Positions 43,530 to 53,419 of a DNA stretch of 64,000 bases are shown piece by piece. The notes below the pieces were generated by a model, which saw only the letters and a program-made list of their open reading frames with translations, made no database searches and had not been told where the DNA came from. A program made the position numbers and the translations under genes. The stretch spans positions 1-64,000 of the forward strand of contig CAZIMO010000009.1 in NCBI GenBank assembly GCA_964540535.1, read 5' to 3'. Within the stretch, counting starts at the first letter, position 1, and each line of letters opens with the position of its first letter. This DNA is from Fimenecus sp964540535 (GTDB lineage: Bacteria > Bacillota > Clostridia > Oscillospirales > Acutalibacteraceae).

Positions 43530-44436
43530 ATTCACCGAAAAATTCAAGCAATGGTATGACGGCGATTTAAGCTTTGATGAAAAGCTTTCACAGCCAATTG
43601 AAAAAATCCCCGTTGAGCATATTCCCGATGAACCCCATCACATCAGAAAGCATATACGTACATTTAAAAAGCTTGAAAGCCAAGAGCTTAAAGCGTCAAA
43701 AACAGGATATCGCTTTTTCTCTGTTATTTTCTGCATTATCATCTGCGCCGTGCTTATAGGCACCGTTAATTTTCTTCCGCTCTTTGCAGATGAAAATGCC
43801 CCCACAGTCAATGAGGTTTATGAGCATTATGTGGGCGAGGGCAGAGAGCAGACAGGTGCTGTAAACACAGTTGCAGGTATGATTCTTGATTACCGCGCAT
43901 TTGATACTCTCGGCGAGTCCTTTGTGCTTTTCACAGCTACCTGTGCGGTTCTTTTGCTTCTTGAAGTTTCAAAAAAATCGCCTGTTAAAAAGAATGAAAC
44001 ATTTTCATTCACAAATGACCGAATAATCACATTCACAGTAAAGGCGATTGTGCCGATTATAATAGTATTCGGTATTTATGTGCTCTTTAACGGACATCTT
44101 TCACCCGGCGGCGGTTTCTCGGGCGGTGCAATTTTAGGCACAGGCTTCATTCTTTTTGCAATGGCGTTCGGCGAAGATGTTGCGGCAAAGGTAATTCCTG
44201 CAAAAGCAGTTAAAATTATTACCATATCTGCTCTTTCGTTCTACTGTCTTTCAAAAAGCTACTCATTCTTTACAGGTAACGAATTTAACGGAATTCATTC
44301 CTTTATCACACCGGGCACACCCGGCAACCTTTTTTCGGGCGGACTGATTTTACCGCTTAATTTAGCTGTCGGTCTTGTTGTTTGCTGTACAATGTACAGC
44401 TTCTATATGATTTTCAAAAGGGGGCGTCTTGATTGA
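43516..44436 (+). CDS. mrpB: MbhE-MnhB fusion subunit
   Basis: 306 residues. The first 75 residues are charged and probably cytoplasmic. An MbhE-like part follows (about 75-150), with PTVNEVYEHYVGEGREQTGA and ILDYRAFDTLGES, then a C-terminal MnhB domain with LSPGGGFSGGAILGTGFIL. ATG at 43516 is preferred: GGAGG is nine bases upstream, whereas the ATG at 43510 is only three from it. MbhE is normally part of MrpA or a separate gene. Confidence 0.85.
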   Translation: MKKTEFTEKFKQWYDGDLSFDEKLSQPIEKIPVEHIPDEPHHIRKHIRTFKKLESQELKASKTGYRFFSVIFCIIICAVLIGTVNFLPLFADENAPTVNEVYEHYVGEGREQTGAVNTVAGMILDYRAFDTLGESFVLFTATCAVLLLLEVSKKSPVKKNETFSFTNDRIITFTVKAIVPIIIVFGIYVLFNGHLSPGGGFSGGAILGTGFILFAMAFGEDVAAKVIPAKAVKIITISALSFYCLSKSYSFFTGNEFNGIHSFITPGTPGNLFSGGLILPLNLAVGLVVCCTMYSFYMIFKRGRLD

Positions 44437-44810
44437 ATTTTCTTATTAACTATGAAGAAGCAACTTCAATGATACTCTTTGCAATAGGCTTTACAATGCT
44501 TGTTTTCTCAAAGAATATTATGAAGAAAATTCTCGGTCTTAACATTATGGACACAGGCGTTTACCTGTTTTTAGCTTCAATGGGTTACATTGAGGGCAAG
44601 CTCACACCAATTGTTCCTGCAAACGGTGAAGTCAATGTACCCGATTATATCAACCCGATCCCCGCAGGTCTTGTTCTTACGGGAATTGTTGTGTCGGTAA
44701 GCTTTTCGGCGCTTATGCTCGCCCTTACGGTACGCCTTTACAAAAAATACCGCACCTTAAATCTTGACGAGATTTATGAAAAGTGCAGCACGGAGGATGA
44801 ATACGAATAA
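44433..44810 (+). CDS. mrpC: Mrp-type antiporter subunit C (NuoK-like)
   Basis: 125 residues, three transmembrane helices, homologous to NuoK; GLNIMDTGVYLFLASMGY and INPIPAGLVLTGIVVSVSFS (the PxxxALxLTxIVI region) match MrpC. The start is TTG at 44433, overlapping the upstream stop by 4 bp, with GGGGGCG as RBS. Confidence 0.88.
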   Translation: MNFLINYEEATSMILFAIGFTMLVFSKNIMKKILGLNIMDTGVYLFLASMGYIEGKLTPIVPANGEVNVPDYINPIPAGLVLTGIVVSVSFSALMLALTVRLYKKYRTLNLDEIYEKCSTEDEYE

Positions 44811-46318
44811 TGGAATTTATTAAGAATTTTCCCTTCATTACAATCGTTTTATCATTATTCTGTGCGGTTATCTGCTACGCTTTTAAGAATAAAAAAGCCC
44901 GCCTTGTTTCGTATTTTCTCTTGGTATTGTCGGGAGTTTTGTCAGCAAGCGTGCTTGCATATAATTTTTTCTCTGAAACAGGCTATTTTGCTTACAGAAT
45001 GGGGCATTACGACGCACCGATAGGCAATGAAATTTCGGCAGGTATTTTAGAGCCTTTCTTTGCACTTCTTTTTGAAACTGTAATGTTTTTGTCACTTGTC
45101 GGCGGCGCAAAAAGAATTCTCAAGGATGTGGAAGAATCAAAGCACAGATTTTTCTACATTATGGTAAATCTTACCCATGCGGCGCTTATGTCGCTTTGCT
45201 ATACAAACGATATTTATACCGCCTATGTTTTCATCGAGATTTGCACAATCGCTTCTTGTGCGCTGCTTATGGCAAGCAAAAAGGACCGTTCGCTTGTTGC
45301 GGCTACACGGTATACGATTTTCAGTCTTATCGGTTCAAGCCTTGTGCTTATAGGCATTGTTCTTCTTTATTCTGTAACGGGTCATCTTTTGTTCCCTCAA
45401 ATTTTTGAAACTATTCAGACTCTTTGGGCAACTGGCGAATATACTGCTCCGCTTACAATTGCGCTCGGTCTTATTATTTCGGGTCTTGCAATCAAAAGCG
45501 GTATGTTTCCGTTCCATTGGTGGATGCCCGACACATACGGCACGGCAACACCGTCAGCTTCGGGTATTCTTTCCGGTGTTGTTTCAAAAGGATACATCTT
45601 TTTGCTTCTTAAAATGATTTACCGAGTAATCGGCATAAATGTTTATATGCAATCTGGAATTAACAACATCCTTTTGGTTTGCGGTATCTGCGGTATGGTT
45701 GCAGGCTCTGTTTCGGCAATCAGAACTAATAAAATCACCTTTATGACTGCATATTCCTCTGCCGCTCAAATCGGTTACATTTATATGGGAATAGGTCTTG
45801 GCACAAAAGCGGCTCTTTTAGCGGCGCTTTTCCAAATTGTCGCCCATGCTCTCACAAAGCCTATGCTATTCCTTTCGGCAGGCGGACTTTCAGACACAGT
45901 TGACGGAAAGCAGGATTTCGACTCACTTCGTTCTTCTGCGCATTATAACAAATCGGCAGGCATCGCCTTTGCGGCAGGCTCGCTGTCAATGGTGGGTATT
46001 CCCATATTTGCAGGATTTATCCCAAAAATGCTCTTTGCAATTTCAGCATTCGGCCACGGATGGCAAACATATATTGTGCTTTTAGCCCTTGCAATCAGTA
46101 CAATTCTTAATGTTATTTATTTCCTTCGTACTTTAATAAACATTTACAGCCCTGCAATAGTTGACCTTGAACGCAAAAAGATAACTTTCAGCACAGTTAA
46201 AGCCTTTTCGGTTATTGTGCTTGTTATGGCGGCGGTCAATATTGCTGTGGGACTTCACTCGCAACCCATAATCTCTCTTTTTGAAAAAGGAATAGAGATT
46301 TTTATGAACATTCGTTAA
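44810..46318 (+). CDS. MrpD/NuoN-like proton antiporter subunit 1
   Basis: 502 residues, about 14 transmembrane helices. Antiporter-family signatures: the glutamate in FETVMFLSLVG, AIKSGMFPFHWWMPDTYGTA, the lysine in NKITFMTAYSSAAQIGYI, and HALTKPMLFLSAG. First of four large antiporter-like subunits here. Overlaps mrpC by one base. Confidence 0.88.
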   Translation: MEFIKNFPFITIVLSLFCAVICYAFKNKKARLVSYFLLVLSGVLSASVLAYNFFSETGYFAYRMGHYDAPIGNEISAGILEPFFALLFETVMFLSLVGGAKRILKDVEESKHRFFYIMVNLTHAALMSLCYTNDIYTAYVFIEICTIASCALLMASKKDRSLVAATRYTIFSLIGSSLVLIGIVLLYSVTGHLLFPQIFETIQTLWATGEYTAPLTIALGLIISGLAIKSGMFPFHWWMPDTYGTATPSASGILSGVVSKGYIFLLLKMIYRVIGINVYMQSGINNILLVCGICGMVAGSVSAIRTNKITFMTAYSSAAQIGYIYMGIGLGTKAALLAALFQIVAHALTKPMLFLSAGGLSDTVDGKQDFDSLRSSAHYNKSAGIAFAAGSLSMVGIPIFAGFIPKMLFAISAFGHGWQTYIVLLALAISTILNVIYFLRTLINIYSPAIVDLERKKITFSTVKAFSVIVLVMAAVNIAVGLHSQPIISLFEKGIEIFMNIR

Positions 46319-46331
46319 AGGAGGAAAAGTT

Positions 46332-47780
46332 ATGTATTTAATGATTTTTACAGTTATATTTCCTCTTATAAGCGGACTTTTGATGCCTGTTTTGAAAAAG
46401 TTCAGCAATCGCAAGGTGAAAATGGCTGTTGTAATTTCTTTGCAGGCAGTTACCGCACTTTTCGGCTTGCTCACGGTTTGCGGCGAAAACACTTCGACCA
46501 AAAGCTTTGCATTTGCCGATAAGCTCACAGTTGGCTTTACATCTGACTTTACGGCGAAAATCTTTTGTTCAATAGTAACAGTTGCGTGGCTGCTCGTTAC
46601 GGTTTATGCCTCTGTTTATATGAAGCACGAAAAAAATGAAGAAAGATTTTTCCTTTTCTCGTTTTTAACAGAGAGCGCAATGCTCGGTGCGTCATTCTCA
46701 AACAGCCTTATTTCAATGTATGTATTCTATGAACTTGTAACGGTGCTTTCAATGCCTTTAGTGCTTCACTCGCTCTCAAAAGAGTCTGTTGCGGCGGCAA
46801 AGAAATACCTTTATTATTCAATTGCAGGTGCATTTATGGCGCTTTTCGGTATTTTTGTTATAGGCACAAACGCTGATACGCTGAATTTTTCAGCAGGCGG
46901 TGTAATTACCGACACAACTCCGCTTATACTTACAGCGGTATTTGTTATGTGCCTCGGCTTCGGCGCAAAAGCAGGTCTTTTTCCTCTGCACGGCTGGCTT
47001 CCTACGGCTCATCCTGTTGCCCCTGCCCCTGCAAGTGCATTGCTTTCGGGTATAATTGCAAAAGCAGGCGTGCTTGCAATCATCAGAACAGTATTCTTTA
47101 CAGTTGGCGCTGATAAGCTTTCGGGTACATGGGTACAGACTGCGCTGCTTATTCTTGCACTTTTAACCGTGCTTATGGGTTCAATGATGGCTTACCGTGA
47201 AAAAATCTTTAAAAAAAGGCTTGCATACTCAACTGTCAGCCAGATTTCTTATGTGCTTTGCGGAATTTTCCTCTTTACCGAAGCAGGTGCAGAGGGTGCG
47301 TTGTGGCAAATTTTATTCCACGCGGTTGTTAAGGTCGGCTTGTTCCTTTGCGCAGGCGCAGTAATCTTTCTTTACGGCAAAACAAAAGTTGACGAGCTTG
47401 CAGGTATCGGCAAAAAAATGCCCATAACCTTTGTATGCTTTACAGTTCTTTCGCTTTCGCTTATCGGTATTCCCCCAACAGGCGGGTTTTACAGCAAATG
47501 GTATATCGCCACCGCTTCTCTTGCAGCTTCAGGCATAGGGGCGCTCAATTGGATTGTTCCTGTAATACTTTTGGCTTCTGCATTGCTCACAGCAGGCTAT
47601 CTTCTTGATATTTCGATAAAAGCATTTTTAAAGAACGAAGAAACTGAACTAAAAGCAATAAAAGAGCCTGTTCCCATGGCCGCAGTGCTTATTGTGCTTG
47701 CGGTAATAGCAGTTTTCGGCGGAATTTTCACCGAACAGACACACAGCATTATATCAGCTGTTGCGTCATCAATATTTTAA
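46332..47780 (+). CDS. MrpD/NuoM-like proton antiporter subunit 2
   Basis: 482 residues, about 14 transmembrane helices. FYELVTVLSMPLVLHSL, GAKAGLFPLHGWLPTAHPVA, LAYSTVSQISYVL and FHAVVKVGLFLCAGA are visible. Closest in style to MrpD/MbhH. It starts 13 bp after the first copy with GGAGG as RBS. Confidence 0.88.
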   Translation: MYLMIFTVIFPLISGLLMPVLKKFSNRKVKMAVVISLQAVTALFGLLTVCGENTSTKSFAFADKLTVGFTSDFTAKIFCSIVTVAWLLVTVYASVYMKHEKNEERFFLFSFLTESAMLGASFSNSLISMYVFYELVTVLSMPLVLHSLSKESVAAAKKYLYYSIAGAFMALFGIFVIGTNADTLNFSAGGVITDTTPLILTAVFVMCLGFGAKAGLFPLHGWLPTAHPVAPAPASALLSGIIAKAGVLAIIRTVFFTVGADKLSGTWVQTALLILALLTVLMGSMMAYREKIFKKRLAYSTVSQISYVLCGIFLFTEAGAEGALWQILFHAVVKVGLFLCAGAVIFLYGKTKVDELAGIGKKMPITFVCFTVLSLSLIGIPPTGGFYSKWYIATASLAASGIGALNWIVPVILLASALLTAGYLLDISIKAFLKNEETELKAIKEPVPMAAVLIVLAVIAVFGGIFTEQTHSIISAVASSIF

Positions 47781-47792
47781 GGGGTGAAAGCT

Positions 47793-49247
47793 ATGAATGA
47801 ATTTTTCTTAACAATACCTGTGTTTTTACCTATGATTTTAGGTGCGATACTGTTTTTCATACCCTTTAAAAACCAAAAGCAACGCAACGCTTATGTTATG
47901 ACTTCACTGCTTCTTGCCTCTGCTTCGGTTTGGATCTCAGCTCTTACAGTACCGCAAAACACCTTTACTATTTTAAATTTTACTGACAGTCTTACTTTTT
48001 CATTAAGACTTGACGGCGCAGGCAAGCTTTTCTCTTGCCTTTCGGCAACGCTTTGGCCCATAACCGCAGTTTATGCCTTTGATTATATGAAGCACGAAGA
48101 GCATCTCAATATGTTCTACTGTTTCTTTGTAATGGCATTCGGTACCGCAATGGGTATTGCAATGGCTGAAAACATACTTACAATGTATCTTTTCTATGAA
48201 ATGCTCACACTCACCACAATTCCGCTTGTTGCTCACGGCTTAACAAAAAAGCACAACAGAGCCGCAAGAAAATATATGGTATATTCCATAGGCGGTGCGG
48301 CATTTGCCTTTGCAGGCGTTGTGTTCCTTATAGTTAACGGCGCTGAAACCTTTAGGCTCGGCGGTAATCTTGTCACTGTCGAAAATGAAATCCTTGCGCA
48401 AATTCTTTATCTTTTCGCTTTTATGGGATTCGGCGTAAAAGCAGCAGTTTTCCCGCTTCACAGCTGGCTTCCGACTGCATCTGTCGCTCCCACACCCGTT
48501 ACTGCGCTTCTTCACGCGGTTGCAGTTGTTAAGGCCGGCGCGTTTGCGCTTATCCGACTTACCTATTACGCTTACGGCACAGAATTTTTAAGAGGCACCT
48601 GGGTGCAGTATGTTGTAATGGCATTTTCAATTTTCACAATTCTTTACGGCTCGGTAAACGCGCTTCGCCAAAAGCACTTCAAACGCAGACTTGCTTACTC
48701 AACTGTTTCAAACCTTTCATATATCGGCTTTGCAGCTACGCTCATGACCCCCGCAGGTCTTGTTGCCGCTTTCTGCCATATGATTTTCCATTCGGTAATC
48801 AAAATCGGCGCATTCTTTGCGGCGGGATCTGTTCTTCACAACAGCGGCCGTGAATTTGTACCTCAGTTAGAGGGAATAGGCAAAAAAATGCCGTGGACAT
48901 TCGGCTTTTTCACCGTTTCGGCTATGGCGCTTACAGGTATTCCGCCGTTTTGCGGATTTTTCAGCAAATGGTATATTTCAACAGCGGCGCTCGAAACCGA
49001 GGGAATACTTGAAATCATCGGAGTTGTTATTTTGCTGATTTCTGCATTGCTTACTGCAATTTATATGTTTTCGCCAATTGTCAAGGCTTTCTTCCCAAGG
49101 GAAAATGCCGAAATCAATCTTGACGGCGTTAAAGAGGCAAAGCCTGCAATGCTTGTTCCCATGGGAATTTGCGCTGTGCTTTGTATTTTAATGGGAATTT
49201 TCGCTAACATTCCCGTAAGTATAATCGGGGAGGCGCTTGGATTATGA
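47793..49247 (+). CDS. MrpD/NuoM-like proton antiporter subunit 3
   Basis: 484 residues. FYEMLTLTTIPLVAHGL, GVKAAVFPLHSWLPTASVAP (the NuoM-type variant), LAYSTVSNLSYIG and FHSVIKIGAFFAAG are visible. ATG at 47793 has GGGGTG upstream; the GTG at 47784 lies inside that RBS. It overlaps the next gene by 4 bp. Confidence 0.88.
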   Translation: MNEFFLTIPVFLPMILGAILFFIPFKNQKQRNAYVMTSLLLASASVWISALTVPQNTFTILNFTDSLTFSLRLDGAGKLFSCLSATLWPITAVYAFDYMKHEEHLNMFYCFFVMAFGTAMGIAMAENILTMYLFYEMLTLTTIPLVAHGLTKKHNRAARKYMVYSIGGAAFAFAGVVFLIVNGAETFRLGGNLVTVENEILAQILYLFAFMGFGVKAAVFPLHSWLPTASVAPTPVTALLHAVAVVKAGAFALIRLTYYAYGTEFLRGTWVQYVVMAFSIFTILYGSVNALRQKHFKRRLAYSTVSNLSYIGFAATLMTPAGLVAAFCHMIFHSVIKIGAFFAAGSVLHNSGREFVPQLEGIGKKMPWTFGFFTVSAMALTGIPPFCGFFSKWYISTAALETEGILEIIGVVILLISALLTAIYMFSPIVKAFFPRENAEINLDGVKEAKPAMLVPMGICAVLCILMGIFANIPVSIIGEALGL

Positions 49248-51226
49248 GTATTTTAGTTTCGCTTTGCGTATTTTTTCCTCTCCTTGCCGCAATTATTGCA
49301 TATCCGCTTAATAAAAAGAGCGTTAAGCTGTGCAATGCAGTTGTTATTCTTTCAACGCTTGCAGTGCTTATATCGGCAGGAATTACGGCATTTTTAAGCA
49401 CATCTGAAAATACTGTTTCAATTCTTTCAATGAATTTCCAAAAAAACGGTTTTCAGTGCGTTTACGCAGTTATCACCGCTTTTATGTGGTTCTGTGCGTC
49501 ACTTATTTCACCGCAGTATTTCAAGGGACATCACAATATCGGCAGATATTACTTCTTTTTCCTTTTAACACTTGGAGCTACTATGGGAGTGTTTCTCTCT
49601 GCCGACCTTATTACAACCTTTATCTTCTTTGAAATTATGTCCTTTGCCTCATATATGTGGGTTGTTCACGAGCAGGACAAAGAAGCTATGTCGGCAGGCA
49701 GAACCTATTTGACTATCGCTGTTTTGGGCGGTATGGTATTGCTTATGGGACTTTTCCTGCTTTACAGCGTTACGGGCACTCTTGTTATTTCAGAGCTTTA
49801 TGACGCAGTTGTCGCTGTGGGAAGCAGTACAAAACTTTATGCCGCCGCTTTCTGTATGCTTTTCGGATTCGGCGCAAAGGCAGGTCTTTTCCCCTTGCAT
49901 ATATGGCTTCCGAAAGCCCACCCCGTAGCCCCCGCCCCTGCAAGCGCCCTGCTTTCGGGAGTGCTCACAAAGTCGGGTATTTTCGGAATGCTTATTATTA
50001 CTGCCAACATTATGCGCGGCGACTGGCTTTGGGGCAACACACTGCTTATTCTCGGAGCAATCACAATGGTGCTTGGTGCGGTAATTGCAGTATTTTCAAC
50101 AAACCTTAAAAGAACGCTCGCCTGTTCTTCGCTTTCGCAAATCGGTTTTATTACGGTTGGTGTTTCAATGATTTGCCTTTTGGGCGACGAAAACTCACTT
50201 GCCGCAAACGGAACAGTGCTTTATATGCTTAACCACTCAATCGTTAAGCTTGCGTTATTCCTTTGCGCAGGTGCAATTTATGCAGGTGCTCACACTCTTG
50301 ATATAAACAAGCTCAAAGGATACGGCAGGAACAAGCCTGAAATTTTAGTGCCTTTCCTTTTCGGCGCTTGCAGTCTCTCGGGTATACCGGGTTTTGCAGG
50401 ATATCTTTCAAAGACGCTTGTCCACGAGAGCATTGTGGAATATGCCGAACACGCAGGCGGCTTTATCACCGCAATCGAATGGCTTTTCCTTTTCTCGGGC
50501 GGACTTACTGCCGCGTATATGCTGAAGCTTTTCATCACGATTTTTATACAAAAGCCAACTGATGAAACTCCAAAAGAACACGGCAAAATATCGCTTTTAA
50601 GTGCGCTATCGCTTATTATTTCATCAGTAATGCTTCCTGTTGTCGGTGTACTGCCACACATACTTGCCGAAAAGATTTCGGGAGTTATGCTCCCCTTTGT
50701 TGACGGTCACGAAAGCCACCATGCAGTCGAATATTTCTCATTTGCAAATCTTAAAGGAATATTCATTTCTCTTGCAATCGGCATTACGGTTTATGCGCTG
50801 ATTATAAGACTCTTGCTTATGAAAACCGAAAACGGCAAAAAAGTGCATTACAACCCCCTTGCAGGTAAATTCTCTCTTGAAAACAATGTTTATGTTCCGC
50901 TTATCAAGGGCATCGGCTTTGTGCTTACCGTAATTCTCCGCGCTTTCAGCAGTATTACGGACATTATTATTCTTGCGCTTGATAAATCCGTATTCAAAAT
51001 GGCAAAAGAGCCGGCAGAGCCTCACGACAGAAAATATTCTTATGCCATAGGCTCGCTTTACGGCAGACTCACAAGAACAGGCAAAGAAGCACAGGCAGAA
51101 CGCTTTGTCAGAGCTTCTGAAACAATTGACAAGACAACAACACGGCTTTCAAAGAACTTCTCATTTGCGCTGTTTATGACCTGCCTTGGAATTGCGATAA
51201 TCTTATTATTTCTTATTTTAAAATAA
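49244..51226 (+). CDS. MrpA/NuoL-like large antiporter subunit
   Basis: 660 residues, about 16 transmembrane helices. FEIMSFASYMWVVHEQ, GAKAGLFPLHIWLPKAHPVA, LACSSLSQIGFITVG and NHSIVKLALFLCAGA are visible. The C-terminal 170 residues form an extension with two extra helices and a long amphipathic stretch, as in NuoL/MbhH-type subunits. It lacks the DUF4040/MbhE parts of MrpA, which are separate upstream. Last gene of the module. Confidence 0.85.
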   Translation: MSILVSLCVFFPLLAAIIAYPLNKKSVKLCNAVVILSTLAVLISAGITAFLSTSENTVSILSMNFQKNGFQCVYAVITAFMWFCASLISPQYFKGHHNIGRYYFFFLLTLGATMGVFLSADLITTFIFFEIMSFASYMWVVHEQDKEAMSAGRTYLTIAVLGGMVLLMGLFLLYSVTGTLVISELYDAVVAVGSSTKLYAAAFCMLFGFGAKAGLFPLHIWLPKAHPVAPAPASALLSGVLTKSGIFGMLIITANIMRGDWLWGNTLLILGAITMVLGAVIAVFSTNLKRTLACSSLSQIGFITVGVSMICLLGDENSLAANGTVLYMLNHSIVKLALFLCAGAIYAGAHTLDINKLKGYGRNKPEILVPFLFGACSLSGIPGFAGYLSKTLVHESIVEYAEHAGGFITAIEWLFLFSGGLTAAYMLKLFITIFIQKPTDETPKEHGKISLLSALSLIISSVMLPVVGVLPHILAEKISGVMLPFVDGHESHHAVEYFSFANLKGIFISLAIGITVYALIIRLLLMKTENGKKVHYNPLAGKFSLENNVYVPLIKGIGFVLTVILRAFSSITDIIILALDKSVFKMAKEPAEPHDRKYSYAIGSLYGRLTRTGKEAQAERFVRASETIDKTTTRLSKNFSFALFMTCLGIAIILLFLILK

Positions 51227-51231
51227 AAAAA

Positions 51232-51259
51232 GGCTGTAAAACTTTGTAGTTTTACAGCC
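51232..51259. terminator. Bidirectional terminator, antiporter operon and galT
   Basis: GGCTGTAAAACT (51232-51243) pairs with AGTTTTACAGCC (51248-51259) around TTGT. The - strand side has a run of seven T, the + strand side ATATTTTT. Confidence 0.9.
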
Positions 51260-51279
51260 AATATTTTTACCTTATTCTA

Positions 51280-52776
51280 TTATTTTACCGATGAAATAAA
51301 CTTTCTGAACTGTTCCCTGCCCTTTTCGGTTCTGTCAAATACACCGCACTGACCGAGAATGTCGGTAAATACAAGTCCAATCTCATCACGAAGAATCTCT
51401 TCGCAGTTATCGGCATTGATGTTATCATACTTATTTTTAATCATATCTGCCCACTCTGCGTGCTTTGCAATGCGTTCGTCAGCTTTAATATCTTTATTTT
51501 CAAGAATTGCGTCACGGAGAATTGCCATTTCGGTTTTAAGACGTGCAGGAAGAACCGCAAGACCCATAACCTCAATAAGACCGATATTTTCTTTCTTGAT
51601 ATGATGATGCTCCGGGTGCGGATGATAAAACCCGTCAGGATAGTCTTTTGTAGTAATATTATTGCGAAGAACCAAATCAAGCTCATAATGGCCGTCTGTA
51701 TAACGTGCAATGGGCGTTATTGTATTGTGGATTTCGCCGTCAGTCACTGCAAAAATGAATGCGTCTTCGTCAGTATAATTACGCCAAACTGCAAGAATTT
51801 TACCTGCAAGAGTACAAATTCTGTCAGTATCCTGACCCTGCAAACGAATAACGCTCATCGGCCATTTTACAATGCCTGCGTGAATATCTTCAAATCCTTG
51901 AAATTTAACTTCTTCTTCGATTTCAGCCCTTGCCATTGCAAATGTGTAATTACCGCCTTGAAAATGCTCGTGAGTGAGAATTGAACCGCCTGCAATGGGC
52001 AGATCAGAGTTTGAACCGAGAAAATAATGGGGGAATTTCTTAATAAAATCAAAAAGCCTTCTGAATTTCTTTTCAGAAATCTTCATGGGAGTATGCTCTT
52101 CATCAAAAACTATGCAATGCTCGTTATAATAAACATATGGCGAATACTGCAAATAGGCATTAACACCGTCAAGACAAATGGGAATTATGCGGTGGCTCTG
52201 ACGCGCAGGGTGATTAACACGGCCTGCGTAGCCCTCGTTTTCTTTGCAAAGCATACAGGTTGGATATGAGCTTTGCTCCATTTTTGTTGCCGCCGCAATA
52301 GCCTTGGGGTCTTTTTCGGGCTTTGCAAGGTTTATTGTTATATCAATATCGCCGTATTCTGTATTGGTAATCCACTTAACATCATTTTTTATTCTGTATT
52401 CACGGATATAGTCGCTTTTAAGAGCAAGATTATAGTAATAATCTGTTGCGTCTTTTGGCGACTTTTCATATTCATCATTGAATTTTTTAATGACTTCAGA
52501 GGGGCGGGGCGTAAGAACACCCATAACCTTTGTATCAAACAAATCCTTATATACAACAGAATTTTCACAAAGTCCCTTTTCAACAGCATAGTCAAGAATA
52601 ACACGGAGCATTTCTTCAAGTTCAGCATTTTCATATATTTTCACATCTGAAGGCATACTGTCCATAGCAAGAATTTCGAGAATTCTGTTCACTGCCCATA
52701 TTTCATCTTCTTTTTCAATTAACTTCTCTCTTGTGCCATATACAACAAGAGATTTTATTGCCTCATAAATATTCAT
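51280..52776 (-). CDS. galT: UDP-glucose-hexose-1-phosphate uridylyltransferase, type 2
   Basis: 498 residues, the length of the Firmicutes-type GalT rather than the 350-residue E. coli type. It exchanges UMP between UDP-glucose and galactose 1-phosphate (Leloir pathway). Visible: the LTPRPSEV N-terminal motif, ASYPTCMLCKENEGYAGR-like cysteines, and the HEHFQGG active-site histidines, followed by HPHPEHHHIKKENIGLIEVMG. It is a single gene; galK and galE are not in the window. Confidence 0.93.
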   Translation of the reverse strand: MNIYEAIKSLVVYGTREKLIEKEDEIWAVNRILEILAMDSMPSDVKIYENAELEEMLRVILDYAVEKGLCENSVVYKDLFDTKVMGVLTPRPSEVIKKFNDEYEKSPKDATDYYYNLALKSDYIREYRIKNDVKWITNTEYGDIDITINLAKPEKDPKAIAAATKMEQSSYPTCMLCKENEGYAGRVNHPARQSHRIIPICLDGVNAYLQYSPYVYYNEHCIVFDEEHTPMKISEKKFRRLFDFIKKFPHYFLGSNSDLPIAGGSILTHEHFQGGNYTFAMARAEIEEEVKFQGFEDIHAGIVKWPMSVIRLQGQDTDRICTLAGKILAVWRNYTDEDAFIFAVTDGEIHNTITPIARYTDGHYELDLVLRNNITTKDYPDGFYHPHPEHHHIKKENIGLIEVMGLAVLPARLKTEMAILRDAILENKDIKADERIAKHAEWADMIKNKYDNINADNCEEILRDEIGLVFTDILGQCGVFDRTEKGREQFRKFISSVK

Positions 52777-52806
52777 ATAAAAAACCTCCGAAATTACTCT
52801 ATTATA

Positions 52807-52835
52807 ATTATATTTATATTTAATGCTGTTTTCAA
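52807..52835 (-). promoter_or_regulatory. Promoter of galT
   Basis: Read on the - strand: TTGAAA (52830-52835), 17-bp spacer, TATAAT (52807-52812), followed by RBS GGAGG. Confidence 0.7.
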
Positions 52836-52861
52836 GATGTTATAGGAAAATTTTAATGCTT

Positions 52862-53419
52862 CTACTCAAATAAATTTTGCTGTTTCTTTAATCTCTTACG
52901 TTTTTTGACAAATTTCACAATTGTAATTGAAAACGGCATAAGCAACGCAAGCCAAATAATTGAAACAATGAGATTAGTCCAATCAAAATTACCGAGATTA
53001 AACCATTCCTCAAAGAATAAAAACAGTCTGAATACCAAATTTAATCCGCAAATTACTGCAAATCCGCCGAAATGCTTTATCAGTCTTGTATAATAATTTA
53101 TTCGTGAACTCTTATCGGAATATAATTGAAAATCCTTATCTTTTATTTTTCTGAAATACGCTATATTTCCACTGTTGCCAACGTAAACCGCACCTGTACT
53201 TTTAATAAATTCGATATATTCAATGCTTTGTCGGTGATTCGCATTTTTCTCAAGAAGCTCTGCACGAACGGTAAAAAGCCCCGGCGGTACTTGTTCAAAT
53301 TCATATTTGCCGCTTTTGACCGATACAAGGCACCAGCCCTCTGCCGACATTTTATTAAGCCATTCTTCATGCTTTTCAATATCAAATATACGAAAATACT
53401 TTTTAACTGTTTTTCTCAT
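52862..53419 (-). CDS. DUF2812 membrane protein
   Basis: 185 residues. The N-terminal half is soluble, with FDIEKHEEWLNKMSAEGW and a YEFEQVPPG segment typical of DUF2812. Two transmembrane helices follow (about 95-115 and 125-150), with a Lys/Arg-rich tail. Such proteins are nearly always encoded next to a PadR regulator. Function unknown. It overlaps padR by 4 bp. Confidence 0.8.
   Translation of the reverse strand: MRKTVKKYFRIFDIEKHEEWLNKMSAEGWCLVSVKSGKYEFEQVPPGLFTVRAELLEKNANHRQSIEYIEFIKSTGAVYVGNSGNIAYFRKIKDKDFQLYSDKSSRINYYTRLIKHFGGFAVICGLNLVFRLFLFFEEWFNLGNFDWTNLIVSIIWLALLMPFSITIVKFVKKRKRLKKQQNLFE

Noticed and set aside
49837..50661. Antisense ORFs across the antiporter genes
   Set aside because: They mirror the codon structure of the + strand membrane proteins and lack initiation signals.
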